Shown: positions 15,635-23,943 of the stretch, one piece after another
How the letters are laid out: each line of letters begins with the position of its first letter
Position numbering within the stretch: the stretch's first letter is position 1
From: Sphingomonas yabuuchiae
GTDB lineage: Bacteria > Pseudomonadota > Alphaproteobacteria > Sphingomonadales > Sphingomonadaceae
Direction: 5' to 3'
DNA length: 64,000 nucleotides
Assembly (NCBI RefSeq): GCF_014199595.1
Contig: NZ_JACHNX010000001.1
Coordinates: 124,001-188,000 of the forward strand
Made by a program: the position numbers and the translations under genes
The notes under the pieces: model-generated
Databases searched by the model: none
What the model saw: only the letters and a program-made list of their open reading frames with translations
What the model was told of the DNA's origin: nothing

Positions 15635-17848
15635 ATGGAGTTGAGCAGGCGCAACATCTTGGTCGGCGGAGGTGTGGGGGCCGGTTTGGTCGTCGCCTGG
15701 GGCCTGTGGCCGCGCGCCTATCCGCCGAGCCTGACGACCGAACCGGGCGAGCAGGCGTTCGGGGCGTGGTTGAAGATCGGGCGCGACGGGATCGTCACCG
15801 TCGCGGTGCCGCAGGCCGAGCATGGCCAGGGGATCGCGACCACGTTGGCGCAGGTGGTCGCCGACGAGCTGGGCGCGGACTGGCGCACCGTCGCGGTCGA
15901 GCCTGCGCCGCCCGGCCCGCTCTACGCCAATCCGGTCGGCGTCGATTCGCTGTTCGAGGGTGCGTTCGGCCGCCTGCCGGAGGGGATGCGCGACGAGTGG
16001 CTGCGGCGCGACCGGGCGATGCTGACCGCCGGGTCCAGCTCGCTGCGCATGTTCGAGGGGCCCGCGCGCGCCGCCGCCGCGACCGCGCGTGCGCTGATGA
16101 CGCAGGCCGCCGCCCGCCGCTGGGGCGTCGACTGGAGCGAGTGCGAGGCCAGGGACGGCTTCATCGTCCATGGCGACCAGCGGCTGCGCTTGGCCGAACT
16201 GGCCGAGGCGGCGGCGGGCGAGACGGTACCCCATCCCCTGCCGCTGGGCAGCGGCGGCGCGGGCAAGCTGGCGGGCAAGGACGTGCCCCGGCTCGATTCG
16301 CCCGCCAAACTCGATGGCTCGGCCAATTTCACCGCCGACATCCGCCTGCCCGACATGGTCCATGTCGCGCTTCGCCATGCGCCGTTGGGCCGAACGCGTG
16401 CGATCCGTATCGACCGGGCGGCGGCAATGAAGGTGCCCGGCGTCGTCGAGGTGATCGAGGGCGAGGATTGGGTCGCGGTCGCCGCCAGCAGCTGGTGGAT
16501 CGCGCAAAAGGGCCTCGATGCGGCGGCGCCGCGTGCGGTCAGCGACGGGGCGGTGCCGACCTCGCAGGCCATTACCCAAGGACTGGAGGCCGCGCTCAAG
16601 GAAGAAGGCCATAGCGTCCTGACGCGCGGCGATGTCGCGGCGGCGCTGGAGGGACCGGGGCTGATCGAGGCGCGCTACCGGATCGGCACCGGCGTCCATG
16701 CCGCGATCGAGCCGCGCGCGGCAGTGGCGGCGTGGCCGGATGGCGGGCTGGAGCTGTGGGCGCCGACCCAGGCCCCCGAGGCGGCGCGCAAGGTCGCGGC
16801 GCGGGCGGCGGCCATTCCGGAGGATCGGGTGATCGTCCATGCCATGCCGATCGGCGGCGGCTTCGGCCAGGGGCTGGAGCAGGATGCGGTGGCGCAGGCG
16901 GCGATGATCGCGGCGAAGCTGAAGCGGCCGGTCAACGTCCAATGGTCGCGCACCGAGGATCTGCGCCGCGACGCATGGCGCGCGCCTGCCATCGCCCGGA
17001 TGACCGCGCGGCTGGAGCGGGGCAAGCTGGTCGGCTGGCGCGGCCGGATCGCTACGCCCTCGACCGGGCGGGCGCTGGCGGAGCGGGTGATGCCCGCCGG
17101 GCTGGTCCGCTGGGGGATGCGCGGGCAGGGGCGGGGCGATGCCTATGCGATGGGTGGCGCGGTGCCGCCCTATGCGATCCCGGCGCTGGCGGTGCATCAT
17201 CACGACGCATCGCTGCCCATCCCAACCGGTCATGTGCGCGGCGGCGCGCATGTCGCCAACTGCTTCGTCGCCGAGTCCTTCATCGACGAATGCGCCCGGG
17301 CGGCGGGGGCCGATCCACTGGCGTGGCGGATCGCGATGCTGGGGCAGGAGCCCCGGCTGGCGCGGTGCCTGTCGACCGCCGCCTCGCTGGGCGGCTGGGA
17401 AGGTGGCGGGCCGGGCAGCGGACAGGGCGTCGCCGCGCATGGCTTTCGTGGCAGCTATGTCGCGGTGATGGCCGAGACGCACCGGGACGAGAATGGCCGC
17501 CCGGTGGTCGACCGGCTGGTCGCCGCCATCGACTGCGGCCGGGTGGTGAACCCCGATATCGTACGCCAGCAGGTCGAGGGCGGGCTGATCTTCGGTCTGG
17601 CTGCCTTGCGCGGCGGCGCGGTTGGGTTCGAGCGGGGATGGGCCGTGCCGTCGCAGCTGGGCGCGCTGAACCTGCCGCGCCTGGCCGATACGCCCGACAT
17701 CACGGTCGAACTGCTTTCCTCCGACGAAGCGCCCGGCGGGGTGAGCGAGCTGGCCGTGCCGCCGGTCGCGCCCGCCATCGCCAATGCGCTCGCCACCCTG
17801 CCCGGCTTCCCACGGATACGAAGCCTGCCGATGGAGTTGTCCGCCTGA
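15635..17848 (+). CDS. Xanthine dehydrogenase-family molybdopterin-binding subunit
   Basis: The 737-residue protein is a molybdenum hydroxylase large subunit of the IorB/aldehyde oxidase type. It begins with SRRNILVGGGVGAG, a twin-arginine-like signal. Later it has the repeated molybdopterin-domain signatures GGGFGQGLEQDAVAQAA, PTGHVRGGAHVANCFV and, near the end, GGVSELAVPPVAPAIANAL, whose Glu is the likely catalytic residue. No [2Fe-2S] small subunit or cytochrome subunit gene is adjacent, which is unusual for this class. The substrate is unknown. Its stop codon overlaps the hemH start (TGATG). Confidence 0.9.
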   Translation: MELSRRNILVGGGVGAGLVVAWGLWPRAYPPSLTTEPGEQAFGAWLKIGRDGIVTVAVPQAEHGQGIATTLAQVVADELGADWRTVAVEPAPPGPLYANPVGVDSLFEGAFGRLPEGMRDEWLRRDRAMLTAGSSSLRMFEGPARAAAATARALMTQAAARRWGVDWSECEARDGFIVHGDQRLRLAELAEAAAGETVPHPLPLGSGGAGKLAGKDVPRLDSPAKLDGSANFTADIRLPDMVHVALRHAPLGRTRAIRIDRAAAMKVPGVVEVIEGEDWVAVAASSWWIAQKGLDAAAPRAVSDGAVPTSQAITQGLEAALKEEGHSVLTRGDVAAALEGPGLIEARYRIGTGVHAAIEPRAAVAAWPDGGLELWAPTQAPEAARKVAARAAAIPEDRVIVHAMPIGGGFGQGLEQDAVAQAAMIAAKLKRPVNVQWSRTEDLRRDAWRAPAIARMTARLERGKLVGWRGRIATPSTGRALAERVMPAGLVRWGMRGQGRGDAYAMGGAVPPYAIPALAVHHHDASLPIPTGHVRGGAHVANCFVAESFIDECARAAGADPLAWRIAMLGQEPRLARCLSTAASLGGWEGGGPGSGQGVAAHGFRGSYVAVMAETHRDENGRPVVDRLVAAIDCGRVVNPDIVRQQVEGGLIFGLAALRGGAVGFERGWAVPSQLGALNLPRLADTPDITVELLSSDEAPGGVSELAVPPVAPAIANALATLPGFPRIRSLPMELSA

Positions 17849-18861
17849 TGCTGCCGCCCGACCATCCCCCCGTCCCGCGCCCGAAGATCGGCGTGCTGTT
17901 GATGAATCTGGGAACCCCCGATGCGCCCGATCCGAAGTCGGTGAAGCGCTATCTGCGCGAGTTCCTGTCGGATCGCCGGGTCATCGAGATCCCGGCGCTG
18001 CTGTGGCAGCCGATCCTGCGCGGCATCATCCTGAATACCCGGCCGAAAAAGTCCGCCCATGCCTATTCGCTGGTGTGGCGGGACGACGGCTCGCCGCTGG
18101 CCGCGATCACGCGGGCGCAGGCGGTGGCGCTGAAGGACGCGTTTGGGCCGGGCGTCATGGTCGACTGGGCGATGCGCTATGGCCGTCCCGCCATCGTCGA
18201 CCAGGTGAAGGCGATGAAGGCGGCGGGGTGCGAGCGTATCCTGCTCGCGCCGCTCTATCCGCAATATTGCGCGGCGACGACCGCCACCGCCAATGACCGG
18301 GCCTTCGCGCATCTGGCGACGCTGCGCTGGCAACCCGCGATCCGCACCCTGCCGCCTTATTATGACGAGGCGCTCTATATCGATGCGCTCAAGACCCAAT
18401 TGGAGGCGCAGTTCGCCGCGCTGGATTTCGAGCCGGAGGCGGTGGTCGCCAGCTTCCACGGAATGCCGCAACGGACGCTGGAACTGGGCGATCCCTATCA
18501 CTGCCATTGCCGCAAAACTGCGCGGCTGCTGGCCGAAGCGATGAAGGACACGCTGAACGGCCGCGAACTGCTGGTCGCGTTCCAGTCGCGATTCGGCCGC
18601 GCCAAATGGCTGGAGCCCGCGACCGATACGGTACTCGAAGCGCTGCCGGGACGCGGCATCCGCAAGGTCGCGATCCTGGCGCCGGGCTTTTCGGCGGACT
18701 GTATCGAGACGCTGGAAGAACTGGCGATTCGCGGGCGCGAAAGTTTCGAGGGCGCGGGCGGAACCCATTTCGCCTATCTCCCATGCCTTAACGACAGTGA
18801 TGTCGGTATCGCGATGCTGCGCGGATTGATCGAACGCGAGCTTCAGGGCTGGTTGCCGTAG
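17848..18861 (+). CDS. hemH: Ferrochelatase
   Basis: HemH inserts Fe2+ into protoporphyrin IX, the last step of haem synthesis. The 337-residue protein begins MLPPDHPPVPRPKIGVLLMN and shows LGTPDAP, LLAPLYPQYCAATTA, the catalytic histidine in VVASFHGMPQRT, and the conserved Glu in IETLEELAIRGRE. The start is fixed by a TGATG overlap with the molybdopterin oxidoreductase gene, so the two are translated together. Confidence 0.97.
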   Translation: MLPPDHPPVPRPKIGVLLMNLGTPDAPDPKSVKRYLREFLSDRRVIEIPALLWQPILRGIILNTRPKKSAHAYSLVWRDDGSPLAAITRAQAVALKDAFGPGVMVDWAMRYGRPAIVDQVKAMKAAGCERILLAPLYPQYCAATTATANDRAFAHLATLRWQPAIRTLPPYYDEALYIDALKTQLEAQFAALDFEPEAVVASFHGMPQRTLELGDPYHCHCRKTARLLAEAMKDTLNGRELLVAFQSRFGRAKWLEPATDTVLEALPGRGIRKVAILAPGFSADCIETLEELAIRGRESFEGAGGTHFAYLPCLNDSDVGIAMLRGLIERELQGWLP

Positions 18862-18873
18862 CGTAATATTACG
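18862..18873. promoter_or_regulatory. 12-bp perfect palindrome before phaB
   Basis: CGTAATATTACG begins immediately after the hemH stop codon and lies about 75 bases before the phaB start. It could be an operator or chance; the short gap to phaB (85 bases) is a plausible promoter region. Confidence 0.25.
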
Positions 18874-18946
18874 TTGCACCCGGTGTTCGCCATTGCAGAG
18901 GGCGCATGCCCCTTTTAAGCCACAATCGAAATTTGGGAGAGGTTGA

Positions 18947-19669
18947 ATGGCACGGGTCGCGATTGTGACGGGTGGTACGCGCGGTATCGGCGAGGCGATC
19001 AGCCTGGCCCTGAAGGAGGCGGGCGTGACCGTCGCCGCCAATTATGCGGGCAATGACGAGCGTGCGCGCGAGTTCTTGGAGCGCACCGGGATCAAGGCGT
19101 ATAAATGGGACGTCGCCGATTATGACGCCGTGCAGGCGGGTGTCGCCCAGGTCGCCGAGGAACTCGGCCCGGTCGATATCGTCGTCAACAATGCGGGCAT
19201 CACCCGCGACGGCACGCTGCTGAAGATGACCTACCAGATGTGGAAAGAGGTCATGGACACCAATCTGGGCGGTTGCTTCAACATGGCCAAGGCGGTGTTC
19301 CCCGGCATGCGCGAGCGCAAATGGGGCCGCATCGTCAACATCGGCTCCATCAACGGCCAGGCGGGTCAATATGGCCAGGTCAACTATGCCGCCGCCAAGT
19401 CGGGCATCCATGGCTTTACCAAGGCGCTGGCACAGGAAGGCGCGCGCGTCGGCGTGACCGTGAACGCGATCGCGCCGGGCTATATCGACACCGACATGGT
19501 CGCCGCGGTTCCCGCCGACGTGCTGGAGAAGATCGTCGCCAAGATCCCGGTCGGCCGCCTGGGCCAGGCGCATGAGATCGCGCGCGGCGTCGCCTTTCTC
19601 TGCTCGGACGAGGCGGGCTTCGTCACCGGCTCGACCCTGTCGATCAACGGCGGTCAGCATATGTATTGA
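18947..19669 (+). CDS. phaB: Acetoacetyl-CoA reductase
   Basis: PhaB reduces acetoacetyl-CoA to (R)-3-hydroxybutyryl-CoA with NADPH for polyhydroxyalkanoate synthesis. The 240-residue short-chain dehydrogenase has the cofactor motif TGGTRGIG (8-15), NNAG, and the catalytic set Ser in NIGSING, Tyr and Lys in YAAAKSG. VNAIAPGYIDTDMV and VTGSTLSINGGQHMY match PhaB more closely than FabG. A strong ribosome binding site (GGGAGAGG) precedes the ATG. The synthase phaC is not in the window. Confidence 0.9.
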   Translation: MARVAIVTGGTRGIGEAISLALKEAGVTVAANYAGNDERAREFLERTGIKAYKWDVADYDAVQAGVAQVAEELGPVDIVVNNAGITRDGTLLKMTYQMWKEVMDTNLGGCFNMAKAVFPGMRERKWGRIVNIGSINGQAGQYGQVNYAAAKSGIHGFTKALAQEGARVGVTVNAIAPGYIDTDMVAAVPADVLEKIVAKIPVGRLGQAHEIARGVAFLCSDEAGFVTGSTLSINGGQHMY

Positions 19670-19681
19670 TAGTGTTCGCCT

Positions 19682-19710
19682 GCATTCCTCCCCTCGCAGG
19701 GGAGGAATGC
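19682..19710. repeat. Perfect 13-bp stem hairpin
   Basis: GCATTCCTCCCCT and AGGGGAGGAATGC are perfectly complementary with a three-base loop. It follows phaB by 12 bases and may protect or end its transcript. Confidence 0.7.
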
Positions 19711-19723
19711 GTTTGAAGGCAAA

Positions 19724-19754
19724 AACGCCGACCTCCGGTAGGGAGATCGGCGTT
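19724..19754. terminator. Bidirectional terminator after phaB
   Basis: AACGCCGACCTCC pairs with GGGAGATCGGCGTT around a short GGTA loop, with A residues on one side. It lies between phaB and the convergent glycine-zipper gene and could serve both. Confidence 0.6.
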
Positions 19755-19825
19755 CCGTCCTCGATACGCTACGCGAGAAAACTGGGGCGGGTGGGGCAGA
19801 TACAGGCTCCGCCCGCCCTAACTGT

Positions 19826-20164
19826 TTAGCGGCAATAACCCGGACGGCCCGACCGCTCGATCGCGCGGCCCGCCAGCGCACCGGCACCACCGCCGATCAG
19901 CGTGCCCAGCGTGCGGTCGCCATCGGTGTCGATGGTCCGGCCTAGCAGGCCGCCCGCCACCGCACCGACGATGGTGCCGGTCGTGCCCGAGCGGCGGCAC
20001 TTGCTCGCCTGATACTCGGCGCGCGCGCCGTCGTTATAGCCGCGATCATAGCGATCCGAATGATGGGCCCGGCGATAGCGGTGCGCATCCGCGGCGGTCG
20101 CGGGCAGCACGGCGCCACCGATCATCGCCATTACGGTCGCCGCCAGGGTCAGGGTCTTCATCAT
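19826..20164 (-). CDS. Secreted glycine-zipper protein
   Basis: The 112-residue protein has a signal peptide (MMKTLTLAATVMAMIGGAVL, cleaved near ATAADA), a His/Arg/Tyr-rich segment, and a glycine-zipper 2TM-like region (TGTIVGAVAGGLLGRTI, then LGTLIGGGAGALAGRAI), as in the 17-kDa surface antigen family. Two cysteines may form a disulfide. The start is chosen 18 codons inside the open frame, with GGGAG upstream. It probably sits in the outer membrane or periplasm; the function is unknown. Confidence 0.8.
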   Translation of the reverse strand: MMKTLTLAATVMAMIGGAVLPATAADAHRYRRAHHSDRYDRGYNDGARAEYQASKCRRSGTTGTIVGAVAGGLLGRTIDTDGDRTLGTLIGGGAGALAGRAIERSGRPGYCR

Positions 20165-20354
20165 GGTCTCACTCCCGAAACTCGTGTCGATCGACGGTCC
20201 CGTCCGTCGTCGTTGCACTGCTTCTGGCCGCTTCGCGTTGAGCGCTTCCTGAATGTCCCCGTTATCCGCCGTTCAGGCAGCGACGCGTCCGGTCGGGGCA
20301 GCAGTAGGGCAGCGAAAGGGGTGTCGTGCTGCGCTGCAATGCGTATGAGGCACC

Positions 20355-21365
20355 ATGCGCATTCTGCTCTCCTGCCTGCTGATATTGGCCCTGGTGCCGG
20401 GATGGACGGGCGAGCAGCGGCTGGCGCTGTTCGCGGGCAAGCCGCAGATGGATGTGCACCGGGTCGAGCTGGACCCTCGCGATCCGTCGCGGCGGCGGGT
20501 CGGGGCGCTGACCTATCTGGGCGGTATCGCGCTGACGAGTCGCCTGCCTGCTTTCGGTGGCTATTCTTCACTGACCGTGACGGGGGACCAGTTCCTGCTG
20601 TTGAGCGACGGCGGCAACATCATCCGCTTTCGTATGGGGGCGGACTGGCAGCCGCACGATCTGCGCTTTTCCAACCTGCCCGCCGGGCCCGGCACGGGAT
20701 GGCAGAAGGAAGATCGCGACAGCGAGTCGCTGGCGGTCGATCCGAAGACGGGCCAATTCTGGGTGGGGTTCGAGGGTTATAACCAGATCTGGCGTTATAC
20801 GCCGGATTTCGCCCGCGCCGAGGGGCGTGTCGCGCCACGCGACATGAAGGACTGGCCGCCCAATGGCGGTGCCGAATCGCTGGCACGGATGCCCGATGGC
20901 CGATTCGTCACCATTTCCGAAGAAGGCCGGGTGCGCCGCAAGGCCTGGCGCGGCAGCGACGAATCGCGGCGCAACAGCCGTCAGGCGCTGATCTTCCCGG
21001 GCGATCCGCTAAAGGGCCATGCCCGGCGCTTCGCCTATCGTGCGTCGCCGCACCATGACGTCGCCGATGCGGCCGCGCTGCCCGACGGATCGCTGGTGGT
21101 CGTCGAGCGGCGCTTCCGGCTGCCCTTCCGCTTCTCGAATCGCATTATGCTGGTCCCCGCCCCACAGATCGCGCCGGGGCGGGTGGCGCAGGGGCAGTTG
21201 CTCGCGGAACTCGATTCGCCGCTGATCCACGATAATTTCGAAGGGGTGGCGGTGACGCAGGAAGCGGGGGCGACGATCCTGTGGCTGGTGTCGGACGACA
21301 ATCAGCTGTTCCTGCAGCGCAACTATCTGTTGAAGTTCCGGCTGGAGCGCGAGGCGATTCGCTAG
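20355..21365 (+). CDS. Esterase-like activity of phytase family protein
   Basis: The 336-residue exported protein starts with MRILLSCLLILALVPG, a signal peptide. The rest reads as a beta-propeller-like phytase-esterase domain, with YSSLTVTGDQFLLLSDGG, EDRDSESLAVDP, FWVGFEGYNQIW, and DNFEGVAVTQEAGATILWL typical of the family (Pfam family 'esterase-like activity of phytase'). The substrate is unknown. It is alone on its strand and is followed by a family-A repeat. Confidence 0.85.
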   Translation: MRILLSCLLILALVPGWTGEQRLALFAGKPQMDVHRVELDPRDPSRRRVGALTYLGGIALTSRLPAFGGYSSLTVTGDQFLLLSDGGNIIRFRMGADWQPHDLRFSNLPAGPGTGWQKEDRDSESLAVDPKTGQFWVGFEGYNQIWRYTPDFARAEGRVAPRDMKDWPPNGGAESLARMPDGRFVTISEEGRVRRKAWRGSDESRRNSRQALIFPGDPLKGHARRFAYRASPHHDVADAAALPDGSLVVVERRFRLPFRFSNRIMLVPAPQIAPGRVAQGQLLAELDSPLIHDNFEGVAVTQEAGATILWLVSDDNQLFLQRNYLLKFRLEREAIR

Positions 21366-21376
21366 CGCTTCAGCGT

Positions 21377-21462
21377 GGCCTTCGACTTCGCTCAGGCTGA
21401 ACGGAGGTTGTTAGGCGGGGCCTAATCCCTCGCTCCGTTCAGCCTGAGCGACGTCGAAGGCC
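21377..21462. repeat. Family A inverted repeat, copy 2
   Basis: GGCCTTCGACTTCGCTCAGG at 21377 onwards is mirrored, with one change, by the arm ending at 21462. It lies between two converging genes and may act as a terminator-like hairpin. Confidence 0.85.
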
Positions 21463-21494
21463 AAGGGATAACCTCAAATCCACAACGACGAAAA

Positions 21495-21518
21495 CCCGCC
21501 GCTCCGGGGAGCGGCGGG
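21495..21518 (-). terminator. Terminator of rpmB
   Basis: CCCGCCGCTCC and GGAGCGGCGGG form an 11-pair stem; read on the minus strand it is followed by TTTT. It lies 30 bases after the rpmB stop codon. Confidence 0.85.
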
Positions 21519-21547
21519 CTTCAACCCGTCAACCGACGCGTCGCTGA

Positions 21548-21856
21548 TTAAGCGGCGGCGGCTTCGGTCTTGGCGGCGGCCAGCTTCTTGACGACGTCGC
21601 GCTTCAGGCGACGCACGCGCAGCGAAAGCTGATCGTCCGAGGTCTTGACCAGCCAGTTGTCCAGGCCGCCATTGTGCTCGACCGAGCGCAGGCCGTGGGT
21701 CGAAACGCGAAGACGGACGCTCTTCTCGAGCGAGTCCGAAATCAGCGTGACGTTCTGCAGGTTCGGCAGGAACGTACGCTTGGTCTTGTTGTTGGCGTGG
21801 GAAACGTTGTTACCCACCTGCCGGCCCTTGCCGGTCAGCTCGCAAATGCGCGACAT
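21548..21856 (-). CDS. rpmB: 50S ribosomal protein L28
   Basis: The 102-residue protein begins [20 protein letters not shown] with the L28 signature ([18 protein letters not shown]) and has [19 protein letters not shown]. The alphaproteobacterial form carries an extended C-terminus ([13 protein letters not shown]). It is monocistronic with its own terminator. Confidence 0.97.
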   Translation of the reverse strand: MSRICELTGKGRQVGNNVSHANNKTKRTFLPNLQNVTLISDSLEKSVRLRVSTHGLRSVEHNGGLDNWLVKTSDDQLSLRVRRLKRDVVKKLAAAKTEAAAA

Positions 21857-22040
21857 GATCGTTATCCTGGTTTCAGGCAGTGCCCGGAAAGGCCGCGCCG
21901 ATACCCCGTCCGGGGGGTGGCGTCAACCGATTCCCCGCAATCGCCCCTGCAATTCGCGACGATCAGCCATGCCGATCGCCGGTGCAACTGCGCTTCGTCG
22001 GCTGCGTTGTTACGGCAACGAACCTTTGGGAGCCAGGATC

Positions 22041-22265
22041 ATGCGCGCTTTTCTCGTCCTGTTGGGCATCGTCCTCCTGCTGGCCGCCGGAGCCATGGCG
22101 ATGGGCTGGATCAGCATCGACCAGACCCGCCCGGCGGTCGTCCAGGCGCCCAGCTTCCGCGCCGAAGGGCCCAAGGTGTCGGTCGGCACGACTCAGAAGA
22201 CGGTCGAGGTGCCGACGGTGAGCGTCGAAAAGCCCGCCGACGCGACCCAGACCAACGTCCAGTAA
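22041..22265 (+). CDS. Small single-pass membrane protein, unknown
   Basis: I do not recognise this 74-residue protein. An N-terminal membrane helix (MRAFLVLLGIVLLLAAGAMA) is followed by a short periplasmic tail rich in Val, Thr and Pro (KTVEVPTVSVEKPA). The ATG is preceded by AGGATC. It is followed after 41 bases by tadA on the same strand. Confidence 0.7.
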   Translation: MRAFLVLLGIVLLLAAGAMAMGWISIDQTRPAVVQAPSFRAEGPKVSVGTTQKTVEVPTVSVEKPADATQTNVQ

Positions 22266-22306
22266 GCGCCCTTGCCCGGATGACGGGCGCGGGGCAGGGA
22301 GGGACG

Positions 22307-22756
22307 ATGTTTCCGCTCCCCGCCCCGATGCGCGCCGCGCTCGATGCCGCTATCCAGGCGGGGCTGGCGGGCGAGGTGCCGGTAGGTGCGGTGGTGGTGC
22401 AGGGCGGTACGATCATCGCGACCGGCGCCAACGCGCCCCGCCGCCTCCACGACCCCACCGCCCATGCCGAAATCCAGGCGATTCGCGCGGCGGCGCTGGC
22501 GCTGGGGCGGGACCGGCTGGAAGATTGCGAACTGTGGGTCACGCTGGAGCCCTGCGCCATGTGTGCGGGCGCCATCGCCCATGCCCGAATCGCCCGGCTC
22601 TATTACGCCGCAAGCGACCCCAAGGGCGGCGCGGTAGAGCATGGCCCACGCTTCTTCGGCCAACCGACCTGCCATCACCGGCCAGAGGTGTACGCCGGGA
22701 TCGGTGAGGGGGAGGCCGCTGACCTGCTCCGCAACTTCTTTGCGGTGCGACGATAG
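22307..22756 (+). CDS. tadA: tRNA-specific adenosine deaminase TadA
   Basis: TadA makes inosine at the wobble position of tRNA-Arg(ACG). The 149-residue protein has the zinc and proton-shuttle motif HAE (residues 53-55) and EPCAMCAGA (81-89), with GEVPVGAVVV near the start and a C-terminal LLRNFFAVRR helix. A strong GGGAGGGA ribosome binding site precedes the ATG. The longer open frame upstream is out of register with coding sequence and is excluded. Confidence 0.94.
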   Translation: MFPLPAPMRAALDAAIQAGLAGEVPVGAVVVQGGTIIATGANAPRRLHDPTAHAEIQAIRAAALALGRDRLEDCELWVTLEPCAMCAGAIAHARIARLYYAASDPKGGAVEHGPRFFGQPTCHHRPEVYAGIGEGEAADLLRNFFAVRR

Positions 22757-22763
22757 GGCAGCC

Positions 22764-22970
22764 TCAGGGGCCCTTGCGATTATGGAAGAGGCGAATCAGC
22801 AGCATCGCGACAATGGCGCTCATTCCGCCGACGATGCCCGCACGGAGCGCGGAGTGGGGCGCAATCTCCCATGCATCTAGGATCAGGAGCGCGGCAAAGA
22901 CCAGTATCCCGGTCAGCAGCGCGCCAGTCCGCGTGTTGGCAGAAGAATTCTTGTCCGGTCCTTGCGGCAT
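22764..22970 (-). CDS. Small two-helix membrane protein, unknown
   Basis: The 68-residue product has a short polar head and two hydrophobic segments (LLTGILVFAALLILDAW and IVGGMSAIVAMLLIRLF), then a basic end (HNRKGP). No family is recognised and the ribosome binding site is weak. It ends head-on with tadA, seven bases apart. Confidence 0.5.
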   Translation of the reverse strand: MPQGPDKNSSANTRTGALLTGILVFAALLILDAWEIAPHSALRAGIVGGMSAIVAMLLIRLFHNRKGP

Positions 22971-23062
22971 GCGGCTCGTCTGCCCTTTTACGGAAAGAGT
23001 GATCCAACACGGGCCAGTAGAGTGTGTCCGCCATGACGGAAGCATGACGGCCCGATGAAGTA

Positions 23063-23100
23063 GAAAGGGGCCCGGGCGATTTCTCGCCCGGGCCCCTTTC
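23063..23100 (-). terminator. Perfect 17-bp terminator of the OmpA-like gene
   Basis: Bases 63-79 and 84-100 of this block are perfectly complementary (GAAAGGGGCCCGGGCGA and its mirror) around a four-base TTTC loop. Read on the minus strand it lies about 20 bases after the OmpA-like stop codon. Confidence 0.85.
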
Positions 23101-23121
23101 CTCAAGCCGATGGCGATCGGA

Positions 23122-23799
23122 TCAGCGCAGATCGCCCTCGCGGATCGGCACGATCTTGATCTCGACACGGCGGTTGGCGGCGCGGCCTTCCTCGGTGTCG
23201 TTCGACGCGATAGGCTGCGACTTGCCGAAACCGCGCGTGCCGATGCGGGCGGGCTGCACGCCGCGCGACGCCAGATAGTCGGCGACCGACGTCGCACGCT
23301 GCTCCGACAGGCGCTGGTTGTATTCCGCGCTGCCGGTCGAATCGGTGTGGCCGTACACGTCGATATAGGTCTGCTTATACTGCGACAGGATGTCGGCGAC
23401 CTGGTCCAGCGTCTGGCGGAACTGCGGCTGCACCTGCGACGAATTATAGGCGAAGGTGATGCCCGAGGGCAGGTTCAGCAGCAGGTCGTCGCCCTGGCGG
23501 ACCACCTGCACATCGGTGCCCGCGGTGCGCGCGCGCAGGTCGCGCTCCTGCTTGTCCATATAGGCGCCGATGCCAGCCCCCGCGAGGCCGCCGATGCCAG
23601 CACCCAGAATCTTCTCGGTACGGTCGCGACGACCGCCGACCAGATCGCCGAGCAGATAGCCACCGACCGCACCGCCGATGCCGCCGATCGCGGCCTTGGA
23701 CAGGCGCTGCTGCCCCGTCTCCGGGTCAGTGGTGCAGGCCGAGGTGGCGACGAGGGCGGACAGCGCGGCGGCGGTCAGAAATTTGGCGGGCAGTCGCAT
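23122..23799 (-). CDS. OmpA family lipoprotein with glycine zipper
   Basis: The 225-residue lipoprotein has a signal peptide with lipobox (ALVATSAC, Cys about 22), a glycine-zipper segment (GGIGGAVGGYLLGDLVGG, then GAGIGGLAGAGIGAYMD), and an OmpA/MotB-like domain with IDVYGHTDSTGSAEYN, LSEQRATSVADYL and the NRRVEIKI ending that bind peptidoglycan. It probably tethers the outer membrane to the cell wall. The second of two close ATG codons is chosen because AAGGA lies eight bases before it. Confidence 0.92.
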   Translation of the reverse strand: MRLPAKFLTAAALSALVATSACTTDPETGQQRLSKAAIGGIGGAVGGYLLGDLVGGRRDRTEKILGAGIGGLAGAGIGAYMDKQERDLRARTAGTDVQVVRQGDDLLLNLPSGITFAYNSSQVQPQFRQTLDQVADILSQYKQTYIDVYGHTDSTGSAEYNQRLSEQRATSVADYLASRGVQPARIGTRGFGKSQPIASNDTEEGRAANRRVEIKIVPIREGDLR

Positions 23800-23943
23800 A
23801 AACATGATCCTTGTTAGTTTCGGACGGCGTCTCGACCCCCGGAACGCCGCGTCGGACCGCCTTGTTCCGCAGGTGAACTGAACGGAACATGACGACAGGA
23901 GTTGTCGAAGCCCTGTCCGGCCCGCTATGAGCACCCCATAACG

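Noticed and set aside
22111..22575. 154-codon minus-strand frame over tadA
   Set aside because: tadA carries complete deaminase motifs and a strong ribosome binding site on the other strand.
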